A DNA stretch of 64,000 nucleotides from Apoderus coryli (taxonomy: Eukaryota; Arthropoda; Insecta; Coleoptera; Attelabidae). The notes beneath the pieces are model-generated. The model was not told the DNA's origin. It searched no databases and worked only from the letters and a program-made list of their open reading frames with translations. Below are positions 42,871-54,934 of this stretch, in pieces. The DNA lies in contig OU452206.1 in NCBI GenBank assembly GCA_911728435.2, positions 12,430,297 to 12,494,296 on the forward strand, in the 5' to 3' direction. How positions within the stretch are numbered: position 1 is the first letter of the stretch; every line of letters begins with the position of its first letter. The translations under genes were made by a program, and so were the position numbers.

Positions 42871-45800
42871 GTATAAATATTTATTTTTTCATGTCCATTC
42901 TCACAGTGAAGAAAGTAATAATGAAATAAAATAAAACATTTTCATTATCAGCCCCGTATAGATTGTATAGTACTTAAGTAGCAACTACTTAGTTACATAA
43001 AAAATTTGCGAAATAAAAGTTCCTAATAATGTTATTTATGGAATAGTTTACTAGAATGTGAAGACACCAGCCGTTAATCGATTAATTGATAGAGATTGAA
43101 GTAATAACAAATTTATTTAAGTAAATAGGTACATAACACCGTCTAAGTAGGTACTTAATCATAATTTTTTTAGCTATGAATGTATTTAAATATTTGGTAG
43201 CAGATGTCGATTTTGTCTGCTGTCGCTTTGTTATTTCTGATACCTAGACGGTGATACATAATTTAGTGACTCATTACTATTATTATTATAAGCCTTATTA
43301 CATGTCTGATTTTCTAAATAGCCTGCACATTGCACATACGTGCAGTCCTATATACATACATACATTTTTGGACGTCACGACATAGGTTTTAATATTTTAT
43401 GCGCATGCAATTTTAAATTGCTAAGTACTTTTTTTGTTCGTTTTCTTATATGCATTATATTAAATAATGGTATACTTACCTATTACATATTGAACGTGTG
43501 GTTTAACCATTAGCGTTCTGGTCATTTTATAATATGAACTTCATTATTTTACTATAACCTCAAAGACAGAATTACTCTCTAGAGCAGAGATTAGGCTATG
43601 GATTTGTCTAATAAATAAATAGGAAATCCAACAACTTTGAGAATAGAATTTGTTCAAAGATGAACCTAAAAAGTCTAGCAACTTCAAAATCGAACCATCT
43701 ATACAAGCTCCGCAGCTACGGAGTTATCATTTAGCAAATATTAATTAACTCTAAGCGCACTTCTTGCCCCAACACTTGCATCCAGCTGCAAGAAAAACAT
43801 CTGTTATTCGAGAACCAGATAGATCGCATACTAAATGTTAAAACCTCTACCAACTCAGGATGATCGTGATACTTTATATACTTTTTTTAATCAATATTTC
43901 CATTGTTGAACCTTCTTAGATATATTTTCGAAATCCTTCTATCTATAAGTAATATAGATTCAAAATTCGTATTAATTTTATATCTGCCGAAAAACAAATA
44001 TTTGCCCTTTTTGTTATTAAATTCTATGTACCTATATTCTGACATTTTTAGCCTTCTATCCGGTATGTGTAAAGATGCTAAATTAAATATTAATGAAAAT
44101 ACAAGTGAAACTATTGGATACCTACTTACTCAATTGGTAATTATTACAAGCACTGATTTTCTACAAAAATATTATGTAGATAAGTACAATTAACCTAATA
44201 CTTAGGTAATCTTGAGAGTGGTCCTAAATAAAGCTACCTAAGTAGCTAAGCACTGAACTATTTATTAAGTAGGTGCCTACCCAATTATACCTAACTACTT
44301 AGGTATATTTCAGAAGGTTATTTGTAACTATTCGTAAAAATAAGCTAATCATAGGTGACTAATGAAATTATCTATAAGTTATGAGATTTTGGTATTTTTT
44401 TAAACAATTTCCATCTACACTAAGTTTTTTTGTACCACCATGTATAACTAATTTATCAGACAAAACAATAATAGCGCCTGTCGCGCCATCCAGCGAAAAA
44501 GGAGTTCGGACAACCTCGTAAAAATTCGGGAGAAGTCAAAACATGCAAAATTTTAATTTTTATTCCTTCCAAATTCATAACACAAAACCACACTAACAAT
44601 CCTTAACCTTTTATGCAGGTAGATAAAACTTATATCAGCCACAACAAATCATACAAATGGGCGTGACAAGTTGCATAGAATCGATTTGATGTTTGTTAAT
44701 ACGGCTATAACCTCATGCGCTACACTTCTAACCTATTTTCTAGTATACAAAACAGTAAATCACAACACTTAGTGCTACTCACCGTGGTTGTTTTGCGGGC
44801 AATATCTGGTTTGGGACTCAGGTACAGGAACGGCACACTCAAAACAGTTTTAAAAAACACGCAACACACAATAGGACACACAAACAAATTAAAATTCTTT
44901 AAAAACTAAATTTTACTAAGCAAGCAACGTTGCACCGTTGTTAAAGCAAGCAGCTGACATAAAAATGAATATACACATTGTTGAATCGTGCGTTGTCGAC
45001 TTACATCGTGTATGGTGCTAGTGGGCGGTGGAATGAGATAGCGCATACTGGCTAAACGTAGGAAGTGAGAGCCGGTCGAATTTCAAATATTTTCTTATTA
45101 AATAAGGACACTATAATCATTATTAATGTTAATTTATCACAATTTTAGTTCTTGTAGTAATATTTTCAAATGCTACCAGAATCTCTACCTAATAAAAATA
45201 TTATTAATTTTATATCCATACACATTGAACTAAAATGACAGTGAATTTCAACTCTCTGAGCTCCTTCGTTCAGCTTATATCAATATTCTATAAAAGTAAA
45301 AAATAATAATGCTATAATAGCTTGAAAATTATTTAATATTAAGTCGTTTTATTAATAAGCAAATTAAACAAGTATAGATTGAGCTTTGACTACCGGGTAT
45401 TTTCAATAAGAACTTAAGTTTTCATTGATGGGATATTTTTAAGAAAATGTTTTAAATGTAATTAAGTTATTTAAATAGGAAGGTATACAGGGTAAACCAT
45501 AAAAGTATTGACAGCTTAACTTAATTTGTATAACGATTGATTCGTGATAAATAAAATGTTTTGTCACTAAAGAAACTTGGCAAGTTATTTCTGGATCATA
45601 GAAAGGTGATAATGAAGGAATGGCATCAAAACGCATTGCGGTGTACCTATGGCTAGGTGATTCTGGCTTGAGGCGCAAAGTATCCGTCGAGGATTTGCAG
45701 AATTATTTTGCAAATACTGGCTAAGTTTCGGGTCGGAACGAATATTAAATTAGTGTGTAGTGATATTGGTAACAAAAAATATTTGTATATTAGTATTATC

Positions 45801-46429
45801 CATTTTTGATAAATATATTATCAAAATCTGGAGGCCATGATGGAATATACATATAGGTACGTCATCAGTGCCTGCAGTCTGCTTTTCTTCTATAGTTTGT
45901 GTACGCTTGAAACAACGTCTAGTTCTTTTTCTTTATTTCAATGATATCAATGTCTATAACCATTGCTTGAAAGGGACCCTGAACTCTATTTCTGTTCTCC
46001 TGATGCCTGTCACGAGGATTCCGTAAACACGGATGAGCCTGAATATATTTGATAACCGTGATAACGAGTTCATCTTGCATATTGCAAATTAAATTGAACA
46101 AGAACAGTGGGCTATCGGCGCATCAGCCTACGAAACATTAAAAAAGACCGATTCTTTGATGGTCCATCCAAAACCGACCTTCCGTGGAATCGTTGCACAA
46201 GGCATAGCATCAGTCCACTGCATTATCCTTACTATTCAAAGATTTGTGCATCAATATCGACGCATCAACGAATAATGGGTAGCGGGCTTTGAAGATGAGA
46301 TGTTTTCGACCAGGACCATCCATTTATTCCCCTTCTCCACCTCCCTTCCCAGATACTCTGAAGGTTACTTCATTCCCTCTTTCTATCAGATATCTAGCGG
46401 GGCCGCACAATTGTGGTGCATTTATTTTC
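42871..46429. other. No gene recognised, apart from a possible first exon
   Basis: Mostly AT-rich DNA. The 96-codon frame at 43903-44193 has no recognisable domain. A CAGGGTAAACCATAAAAG word at 45488 is a lone mariner-like end. Bases 46090-46430 are more balanced in composition but unassigned. Confidence 0.4.
44781..45060 (-). promoter_or_regulatory. Possible promoter and non-coding first exon
   Basis: On the minus strand a GC-richer stretch (CCACCGCCCACTAGCACC near 45030) is followed ~270 bases later by ACAACCACG, then GTGAGTAGC, a strong 5' splice donor at about 44783. This would suit a 5' UTR exon of a host gene reading leftward. No matching coding exon was recognised, so it remains a suggestion. 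Confidence 0.25.
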
Positions 46430-46556
46430 CCGCACAGGGAAAGTATTGGGAACGCGCTAAAAAAATCGAGAAAAAGACGGATATAACCATTTTGAAAATC
46501 AATGAGACGATTAAGACCATTTCCAGATCGACGTCTGTCTGTCTGTGTATATGATG
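46430..46556 (-). repeat. Interspersed repeat, partner of 8489-8620
   Basis: The reverse complement carries ACAGACAGACAGACGTCG, ATCTGGAAATGGTCTTAATC and CAAAATGGTTATATCCGT, as at 8503-8580. A GT-rich microsatellite follows at 46535-46575. Confidence 0.7.
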
Positions 46557-46631
46557 GTGTGTATGTGTGTGTGAATTTCGCTGGTTATGTAGTTGGAACC
46601 TATAAGTCATATTATATTATACAGTAAAGGG

Positions 46632-46702
46632 TTTTTGGCCTCATTGATAAAGCATGCGCTTCTCATGCGAAAGCTTCTGAGTTCGAATCCAGGCTCTGGC
46701 AA
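46632..46702 (+). tRNA. tRNA-like sequence, probably a pseudogene or SINE head
   Basis: The A-box-like TTGGCCTCATTGATAAAGC and the perfect B box GAGTTCGAATCC are 26 bases apart, with CTTCTCA in the anticodon loop position, which would give a UCU (Arg) anticodon. The D-arm text resembles Arg tRNAs (TGGCCTAATGGATAA). The anticodon and T stems pair poorly, so it is unlikely to be a working tRNA. A T run follows at 46704-46712, a Pol III terminator. Confidence 0.45.
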
Positions 46703-46908
46703 TATTTTTTTTCTTCTAATTTTTGAAAGTAGTTAGTTTGTTACGTTAATTTATTGGAAATAATGAAAATAATACAATTATAATAATAATTATTATTAAA
46801 ATTCTTTTTCGTTACTCAGGTCATATATTTTTGATTATATCTTGTCGGGAAAGTTTTGGGGCGACACGACCGATTATGTATTTGCTCATAAATGGCATAG
46901 TCTAGACC

Positions 46909-47220
46909 ATGCCTGCGATCTCTCTCTCTGATATTGACAAAAATCAGTCTCGACTGGTTCAGGGTAAAATACCGTCCAGAAGAATAAGAAATGGCATTAA
47001 GCACTTTATTGCGGGTGTGAAGAAATATCATATCAGTTCAAGTGAGCGAGGTTGTAAAAGGAAAAGATGTTTTATTCATTCCATACTTACCAATATCCAG
47101 AGAGTTGGTTTTTATATTACCAAGCTGGTACCAAATAGAAGAATAAATAATTACGGTCCGGTTTCATTAGTTCCTTTATATATAAAATTATGTAATTTTT
47201 TCAGGGCTTGGAATCACTGA
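46909..47220 (+). pseudogene. Possible non-LTR reverse transcriptase N-terminal fragment
   Basis: The frame contains VGFYITKLVPNRRINNYGPV and SLVPLYIKL, which resembles the ...K.AKVVP..K....NNYRPVSLLP..SK block at the start of LINE reverse transcriptases, with Arg replaced by Gly. A frameshift follows. No further RT block was found, so it is weak. Confidence 0.35.
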
Positions 47221-47934
47221 AAAAATTATTATAATTGATGAGCAGAAGCTTTGGCGTAAAGATATCACTGACATAAACCAAATTTTACTGGTATTATTTT
47301 ATACAATCAGAATTTGAAGAAATATGTATCCGATTGGCGCCGAATTTGAGAATTTTGTACAAGTTTTACAAAAAAAAAAAACAACCAATAAGCTCAACGT
47401 TTTTTGCATAATACATTTTGTAGTTGTATTCATTAATAAACACACCGATAAATTAAAATAAAGCTTAAGACATTTGACTATTGCACACTAAACGGTTCGC
47501 TAACCAGTCGCACATTTTTCATGAAACCCATACTATGCATATATCAAAAAGCGAGACACTTATTTTAATTTTCAGCTGACATTGACTAATGGCATCTGAT
47601 AATATTACAAAAACTGCGTAATTAACGTTTGGCTATATAAAAAATAATGCATTTAAGATTAATTTAAAATTGTCCACTAATTTATTATACTTACACGTAC
47701 TCATTATAAAAAAAAGTTGATATCATTTATATTACCTACTCAAAAAGATCGATAGTTCATTAAATTTTTGTTAAAATTTACTCCAGAATAGAAATTTAAT
47801 AAGAAACTTCTCTATATAGTGTTCCGTAATCACGGTTTCTATATCTAAAATAACACACCATGTTCTTCAAAACAATTCAATACAACCTTATATTAAACTG
47901 ACCAAGGCATAGCCCTTTACGATTTTATGAAGTG
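47221..47934. other. No gene recognised
   Basis: AT-rich and without domains or repeats shared with other parts of the window. Confidence 0.4.
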
Positions 47935-48034
47935 CAGGAATATCTTGTAATTCTAAAGATAGTTCATGCATAATAATAGGTATGTCAAAAATGAGGTTTG
48001 CAGATTAAACAATAATTACATTTTTTTTATTATA

Positions 48035-49234
48035 CAGGGTGATTCAGTTTTTAAGGATCAAACTCAAACAGGAGATTCTACTTATGAAAACATGAAAAAA
48101 ACTTCATATTAACATAGGTTCACAAGGTCCCCGGATTTGAATAAATTGGATTTTTATTTAAGGGGGTTACTTAAAAACATAACTTACGAAACTCCAGTGC
48201 GAACCGTAGAGGAGTTGCACATGCGTATACGCGATGTGTGCAGTGAAATTAAACGCAACCAATTTGAAATTTCCAGAGCAACAAACTCCTTAGTCAGGCG
48301 TTGCAGAAAGAGCGTTGAAGCTCAAGGAGCTCAGTTCGAACATTTATTGTAAATTCGTTGTTTTACGAGTGTAGGTATTGTGTGTACTTAGGCAATTATT
48401 TATTGAACTGTAATATTAAGTAGTTTCTTGTAAATCTGTTAATTCACTTTTAGGTATTTTTTTGTAACTTAATTAGTTACTAGTTAGGTAGTTTTTTTCT
48501 AATAATAATGTATTGATAGACGAAAGAACTGTAACAACTATTTTATTAGGGTTTTCTTTTTTTTTTGTTGGTCGAGGTTAAACCAACCGATTTATAAAAA
48601 CAAAATTAAATGTTAAGATTCCCTATATTACTTCTTTTATAGTAAATTTGTACAGTTTTAGTGAATTTAAATCATGTATGAAAACAATTTTTAAATTAAA
48701 TCTTTTGAAATAATTATTTTACAAAAGTAAAACATTTTTGACACCGGCCTACTTGTAAATAACTCACATCCCGATAATAATAATATTTTTCCTGTACTGA
48801 TCACAAAATTTTAAAATCGATTTTACTCGATAGCCGTACATTTTATCAATATCACATAAGAACACGTTTTTTACGTGTAATATGTTAGATTTTAAGTTTC
48901 TGGGCTCAAATTTGCAAAAAAAGATTGCATAAAAATGTTAGGGTAGATTTCCACCCCTTACCCCCCCATTTACCTTCCCCTGATGTTTATTTTTTAATAA
49001 TCCTAACATCTGTTGACAGAGATTTTAAAAAAGTAACCACTTGCAAACTGTCATTCCGATATCTAAAAACGTTTCGGAAATAAATGAATAAAACCACCAT
49101 CAGGGTCATACCTTTAACACCCTGTATCTCGATAACAAAACATTTGTGAAACTATGTTAATATGAAGTTTTTTTCATGTTTTCATAATTAGAATCTCCTG
49201 TTTGAGTTTGATCCTTAAAAACTGAATCACCCTG
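48035..49234 (+). mobile_element. Mariner-like element, 1200 bp, near-identical 91-bp inverted ends
   Basis: Both ends begin CAGGGTGATTCAGTTTTTAA, and the 91-base arms (48035-48125 and 49144-49234) differ at only two positions. TA flanks both sides. The insertion target is the TTTTTATTATATGGAAGCT block of R1, whose empty form is visible at 13630-13660. Internally deleted: the left end leads directly into the third-Asp block of the transposase. Confidence 0.9.
48128..48352 (+). pseudogene. Mariner-like transposase, C-terminal 75 codons
   Basis: SPDLNKLDFYLRGLLKN carries the third catalytic Asp (SPDLTPLDFFLWG in the family), then YETPVRTVEELHMRIRDVCS and RCRKSVEAQGAQFEHLL, the standard C-terminus with FEHLL at the end. 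No stop interrupts it. It has no start context of its own, since the N-terminal ~270 codons were deleted. The uninterrupted tail and the near-identical ends suggest recent mobilisation by an active relative. Confidence 0.85.
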
Positions 49235-50512
49235 TATTATGGAAGCTTTAATAACTGAATTTGTTGGGATATCCTAGTAGTTATAGACCTACTTTAGACG
49301 CCTATGTATATATTTTTAATAAATATTAATACAGGGTATTTGAAAAGAAGGGTATAAAATCAAATTGAAATAGTGTCAAAATTCAAAAATTTTACATGGC
49401 AACTCCTAAATAAATAAATTGAAAATACGGGTAAAAAGGCTTGTAATTTATCATTTGATAGGTTCATAAATACCTGTTGGTGTAATGAAAAGGATAACCA
49501 ATTTGAAAAAATGTGAGAATTCAAAATTAATAAATGGCAACCCTCAATTTTTGTATTTTTTTCATGGAAAATAAGAGCACGTTTATGAAAGGAAAAAAAT
49601 ATGTATTTTTCAAAATATTGACAAGTTTACATTTTTCATATTGGATTTATTTCTTGGGATGAGGTTCTAATTAAAACACAATGTAATCAGTGAAACCAAA
49701 ACCTTGTTTCACATGTCAGACCACAACAACAACAACAAATAATAAACAAATTTAGATAGTATTCGTTAGTATAATTTATACGCCCGCCATGATTATTACT
49801 ACCAATTAATGTCTACAATTTGTCATAGTTGTTGATTATTTTTGTCAAGTGTCATATTTATTTGCTATCTAAAGCCATCATGGCCAACTAAAATCAATTA
49901 AATTTCAAATTCATATCACTATTGTAATAGAAAAATGTAAAATTGCCAATATTTTGAAAACTATCAGTTTTTGGAATAGACATCCTTTCATAAACTTGCC
50001 CTTATTTTTGATGCAAAAAAATAAAAAAAATATAAAATGGGGGGTTGTCATTTAAAAATTTTGAATTATGACACTTTTTTCAATTTGATTTTTTACCCTT
50101 TTTTTCAAATACCCTGTATTAATATTTACTAAAAAAAAATACGTAGGCGGCTAAAGTAGGTCTATATCTCCTAGAATATTCTAACAAATTAAATTATTAA
50201 AGCTTCCATATAATAAAAAATTGTTATTATTCTTTATTCTGAAAACGTAATTTTTTTACATAAAATTTCAAATTTTATTATGTATGAAATATGTTTAGAA
50301 TTACAAGGATAATCCAAAAATATATATAATTTATATAGGGTCGTATTTGAAATAAGGAAGTTGACACCCATTTCCAGTATAACCGGAAGTGCTAGGTTCT
50401 TGAAAACATTTTAGCCGAATTGGTCCCGTCGACCTAAGTACCACACCAGTTTTTCAGATTGTTCCACAGTGTAGTTTCTCCAGAATCGATCGAATCCCTT
50501 CCCGGTATTGTT

Positions 50513-51545
50513 AAGACGAACTATCTTTACTTATACATTACAACGTTATCATCGATATTCGATGACCTATTTTAACAATGTTTAGCCATCCATTGTAAGC
50601 AAATTATTATCAAAATCTATCAGGAGGCTTATATCGTACAAATAACGTAAACCTATTATATAAAGCAGGAAAATATCAAAGCGAACCAACAGCAAAGTTC
50701 TATAATATGTGAGAGATGCAGCATCATATAGAGCCGAATGTATATAATGTGGGCAACAGGGAAGAGGACAACTTGACTTTGATGACCCTTAAAATGCTCT
50801 AGAGAGGTTTACCCCTTAGACCTCATAACATAGAGAGTAAATTTGCGTTTATATGTGTCCGGGGGAGCTGAAATAACGGTAGGTACTAGATGAAATAATA
50901 ATTACGGTTAAGTTTTCACCGACTAACGTGAGTGTACGAGTTGAAACAACACTCGACCACGGCTCGTTTCAGATAATTAAATCGGTGTTTAAGTTGGTTT
51001 GTGTCGTCACTCATCGATTAAATTTGCTTAACGAGAGTGGCACGCTTTCATAGTTCTGTGGGACGAAATACAGGATATTTACTATGATCAATTTGATATT
51101 TTATATCGATGAGATGGAGAAAACGACATCTAATATTTAACCAGGCAATATTCCCATTTAAACACAGTTCATAACGATGGTGACGTTCCCAATCCATAAA
51201 TCGCTCGCTAGAAACTTTGGATAAATCTAGTAATGGCAGTAGCATTGTTTGATCTGTCCCCAAATGCAAAGATACAAGAGATGGCTTAACTTAGTAACAC
51301 CTCTACATAGGACACCACACTTACCTCAAAAATTTGTGTGACGTCACAGTCCAGCGCCAAATCATTTTGTATGATAATAATGTATAGTAGAGTTCACTAA
51401 AAATGGTATTGACTAAGTTGTATTCCGATAATGCCCATCATAAAACTGGAGACTGCCTACCATAAATATTTAAGGACCGGATTCTATATTTATTATAATT
51501 TCTGCAAACAGGTAATTTTGTCCCCCGGCGAGGTATTAGTGAGAA
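50513..51545. other. No gene recognised
   Basis: A moderately balanced stretch at 50900-51020 contains GTGTACGAGTTGAAACAACA but no domain. The frame 51048-51269 (minus) is unassigned. Confidence 0.4.
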
Positions 51546-51554
51546 TTCTCTATT

Positions 51555-52293
51555 CGTGCACGTGTTTTCAAATGACATAAAAGATTTTCTGAGGGCCGAG
51601 AGAACATTGAAGATGACCAACGTCCACGTTGACCTGTGTCTGTTTCAACTTCGCAAACAGTGACCAACATCAATGAAATTGTGCGCGGAGATCATCGTAT
51701 GAACATTCGGATGATTGCTGAGACTATAAACGCCGATAAAGAAACGGTCAGAAAAATTTTACATGACGAATTGAACATGAAGAAAGTCTGTGCGAAGATG
51801 GTCCCAAAAAATGTAACCCCCGAACAAAAGCTCTTCCGTCAACAGATCTACTCAGATCTTCTTGAGAGGTTAGATGAAGAGCCTGAATTGATGTAAAACA
51901 TCATATCTTGCGATGAAACCCAAGCGGCAATCTATGCACTGGAAAACTCCTTCATCGCTAAGAATGAAAAAAGCAAGGATGTCCAAATCAAAATATAAGG
52001 CCATGCGCTTATCGTTTTTTTCGACATCAATGGCATCGTGATGATGGAATGGGTTCCAGAGGGTCAAACTGTAAACCAAACTAATTATTTGACAGTTTTG
52101 GTTACATTGCGAGAGCGAGTTCATAAGAAACGTCCGCGGAGTTGGATCTTGGTGCAGGACAACGTGCCTGTCCATAACGCGCTGTCTGTGAAGGGATATT
52201 TAGCCGCTAGAGGCACTCCAGTACTCGAACACGCGCCGTACTCGCCTGATTTAGAACCTTGTGATTTTTTCTTGTTTCCGAAGATCAAGTCAA
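51555..52293 (+). pseudogene. Mariner transposase (DD34D), truncated at both ends
   Basis: Starts in the first helix-turn-helix (RVFK, stop, HKRFSEGRENIEDDQRPR), then NINEIVRGDHRMNIRMIAET and ADKETVRKILHDELNMKKVC for the second, then AKMVPKNVTPEQKLFRQQIY. After a stop: NIISCDETQAAIYALENSFI with the first Asp, one more stop, NGIVMMEWVPEGQTVNQTNY, LVQDNVPVHNAL with the second Asp, and APYSPDLEPCDFFLFPKIKS with the third. Truncated right after KIKS at 52293. All three catalytic Asp residues survive, broken by three in-frame stops and no frameshift in the catalytic part. Confidence 0.85.
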
Positions 52294-52505
52294 CTGGATT
52301 TCTTAGTCCCCAAAACATTTTGCCAATATTTGATAGTTCGTCATTATTGGCTTTCTGTTTAACATTTTCATTACTAGGACTGATGTGATCCTTGTGAGGT
52401 ACAAGACTGTCATAGTCTAAATATTGAAATAGCCTTATGAACCACTTTAACGAAATCTCTGAAGCATCGATCTTCTCTTGTGGTTTACAACTGCAAAACA
52501 ACAGA
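52294..52505 (-). CDS. Unassigned open stretch behind a possible splice acceptor
   Basis: On the minus strand a pyrimidine-rich tract ending TTGTCTGTTGTTTTGCAG (52523-52506) precedes about 70 open codons: CKPQEKIDASEISLKWFIRL, then FQYLDYDSLVPHKDHISPSN and IGKMFWGLRNP. The frame runs into the mariner at 52293, where the similarity must end. It looks like an exon cut by, or captured next to, the mariner. I do not recognise the protein. It could be a host gene exon or part of an unknown element. Confidence 0.3.
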
Positions 52506-52540
52506 CAATGTAGCCATTTAATAAAATGTAATAAAAACAA

Positions 52541-53529
52541 CTGTAATTAAGTAAATCTATCCCAATATATCATTGATATAATCCCAAAAACTACCAGATA
52601 GTCGGCAAATTTATTTGTCTTGATTTGTAGTAAATATGTAAATTGATCAAGAATAATATTTTATTAGTCAGAAATTAGTTCATAATGCAATTGTTGCAAA
52701 TTTGTACGATGGCGATGGGCAATAAAAGGCTTGTTTATTTAGCAACGAGCAGCCTCAAAACCACCCCTAGTTCAGTATCTATCAAATAACAAGTTAGTTA
52801 CTTTTTTAGAACATACCAATACATACTCCCAAATGTCCAAAAGCAAATGGCCTTTAATTTTTCTGTAAAATAATATTCTTGTAAGTATATTTTTTGTATT
52901 TTTGTTTTGTTATTTTAGTTATAATATTAAGTACTGTTTTTTTATACTACCTATTTCATAACCGATTTAATATAATATTACCATTATTTAGGAGAGTCGT
53001 CTAAGTATTTATTTTTTTGTTGGATGTTTTTCTTTAATTTTTTCAGTATATTCGCAGTTTTTCGTTATCAATAAAATTACATTCCAGTTCTTTTTTTTTC
53101 TTTTTTTTTTACAATTAATTTATCTTTTGTTGACAATTATTTTCACATAATGATACCAATCTGCAAAGGGATCTTTGAACTTGTTGTTTTGAAAAATATA
53201 AGGAAAAACTGTATAAAAGAATTATTAGAGAAATATCTTGCAAATATTTTAGTTTAGTATTGTAAAAAGGTACTTGTAAGTTTTATATTAAAATATTTTC
53301 AACCAAATAAAAAAAAAGTTTAATTTTTAGTATATATTTATGTTCTTATCATCTACAGGGTGATTCAAATTTGGAAGCAACCACGGGATCTCAAAATCGG
53401 TGAAAAACTAATTTCTAATTTGGCAAAATAGCGTTTTTTAGGAGCAAAAATATACATTGAAAAAATTTAGTAGGTATATTTTATTATTATCTAAAACTTT
53501 GTGGAAATTTTTCGAACCAACTGTAAGGA
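52541..53529. other. No gene recognised
   Basis: Very AT-rich. A lone CAGGGTGATTCAAATTTGG at 53358 is a mariner-like left end similar to that at 48035, without a partner. Confidence 0.4.
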
Positions 53530-53727
53530 ACCCGGTTCGAGTCAATGGAAGAAGTGAAGCTCCTAAATGCTCTCACAAAAGAAGATCTCCAACATTGCTT
53601 TGACCAATGGAAAAAAACGAATGGAGCGGTGTGTAGCGAGGTGAGGGGAGCATTCAATTGTAGAATAATTTTTACAATTAAACTCTTTTTCATAAGCAGT
53701 CTCGTCATTTACTACCCGCACTATATA
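53530..53727 (+). pseudogene. Mariner transposase C-terminus with 3' end
   Basis: EEVKLLNALTKEDLQHCFDQ WKK matches the last ~40 residues of irritans-type mariner transposases (...E.LK..T..DFQHCF.QWK.RMERC...GGEY.EG). In a shifted frame ERCVARGG-like text is replaced by VARGGEHSIVE-like text. After it, CAGTCTCGTCATTTACTACC and CGCAC resemble a mariner right end. The 5' nine tenths are missing. Confidence 0.65.
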
Positions 53728-54934
53728 TAATATTGTATTTATTTAGTTTCTGCAATAATGCATAAAATAATCTGTATCATGTAAGTCCACCAGAATTTTA
53801 AAAAATAAAAATATTGTATGAAATTATGAGAATCATATATTATAAAAAGCTGAACTAAATATGTTTCAGACATCCATGTAAGTACATATTGCAGTATTTT
53901 CAAGTAGACCTGTTACAACTACTAGTATACATGCTATGCACTTGCAGCAAGTATTTATCAGAAAAGTTTCTCTCGGCTTTTCGACAGTGAAATATTCTCT
54001 GACATCAAACTTTGTTTTAGAACGGAGTTTTTCGTAAATTTGATTTCTAAATTTACTAGTTGTAAATATTACGAGTTACAACTTTTTGGCAAACTAATAA
54101 ACGTTCATTTATTTTGCTATTGACATAAAAGTTAAGAAGTGAACTTCTTTTTCCCTTTCCTAACTACTAACTAAGATTAAACTTCCCTATACGAGAGGAG
54201 AATACTAAAATCAAATCGGTACCTATCTAAACAGATATATTTATGGCACAAACACGAATAATTTCATGATTTAGCAGGCACTAACTAAAATTCAGTGACA
54301 GCTCGCAGCATATTTTACAAAGGAGACTAAATATCCTTAAAAAATTCGATACAGCCAGCATCGTACGATATGTGTAGCGGTACCATAATCTTTAACCAAA
54401 CAGAATTATAAATTACTTGTTAATTTTATAAGGTTTAGTCATACCTATACAAAATATTTATTGAATCCAAATATACCTACAAAATATTCGGAAAAATCGC
54501 ACAAAGATTCCTAATCATATGGATGGATGATCGATAGGGAATTCAATGAATATTTTGTCACAGTTTATGATTCAATTTTTCAATCAATTTCTTTTGGGAT
54601 TGTCTTTTTCACCTTGTCGAGTTGAGATAAATCGAATATTAAAAAATATCGTTCAGTAGATTTGACTTTAAATTGAATGGAAGTGTTCTAAAATGATGCC
54701 AGTTTCTTACAGAGCATATGAAAGTGACCATAAGGGTTTTAATCACCAAAATTTACTGGAGAAATGATCCTTTTTCAGCTAGTAATTTTACCATCAATAA
54801 ACAATTTTTATTTATATTGTTCTATCATCTGTCTTTTTAGCTAGTTTCATGAATTTTTTTTTTTTAATTTCTCCGGGAATACCTACTTGTTTTTGGTCAT
54901 TTTAGATATAAATAAGTAGTTTTAAAAAAATGTC
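53728..54934. other. No gene recognised
   Basis: AT-rich, no domain or shared repeat seen. Confidence 0.4.

Larger units (their letters stand above)
47935..50512. mobile_element. R1 foldback locus, split by a mariner-like element
   Basis: The left arm, plus orientation, runs 47935-48034 and 49235-49660. The right arm, minus orientation, runs from ~49735 to 50512. The arms share the AAGCTTTAATAA, GGTATTTGAAAA and AAATGGCAACC blocks, and the right arm includes the 145-bp inner piece seen at 716-857. The ~75-base loop holds a CAA microsatellite (49722-49738). A 1200-bp mariner-like element sits in the left arm. Confidence 0.7.

Noticed and set aside
52121..52295. Left part of the 139-codon minus-strand frame (52121-52540)
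   Set aside because: This part lies opposite the mariner catalytic domain and is a shadow. Only 52294-52505 was kept as a candidate.
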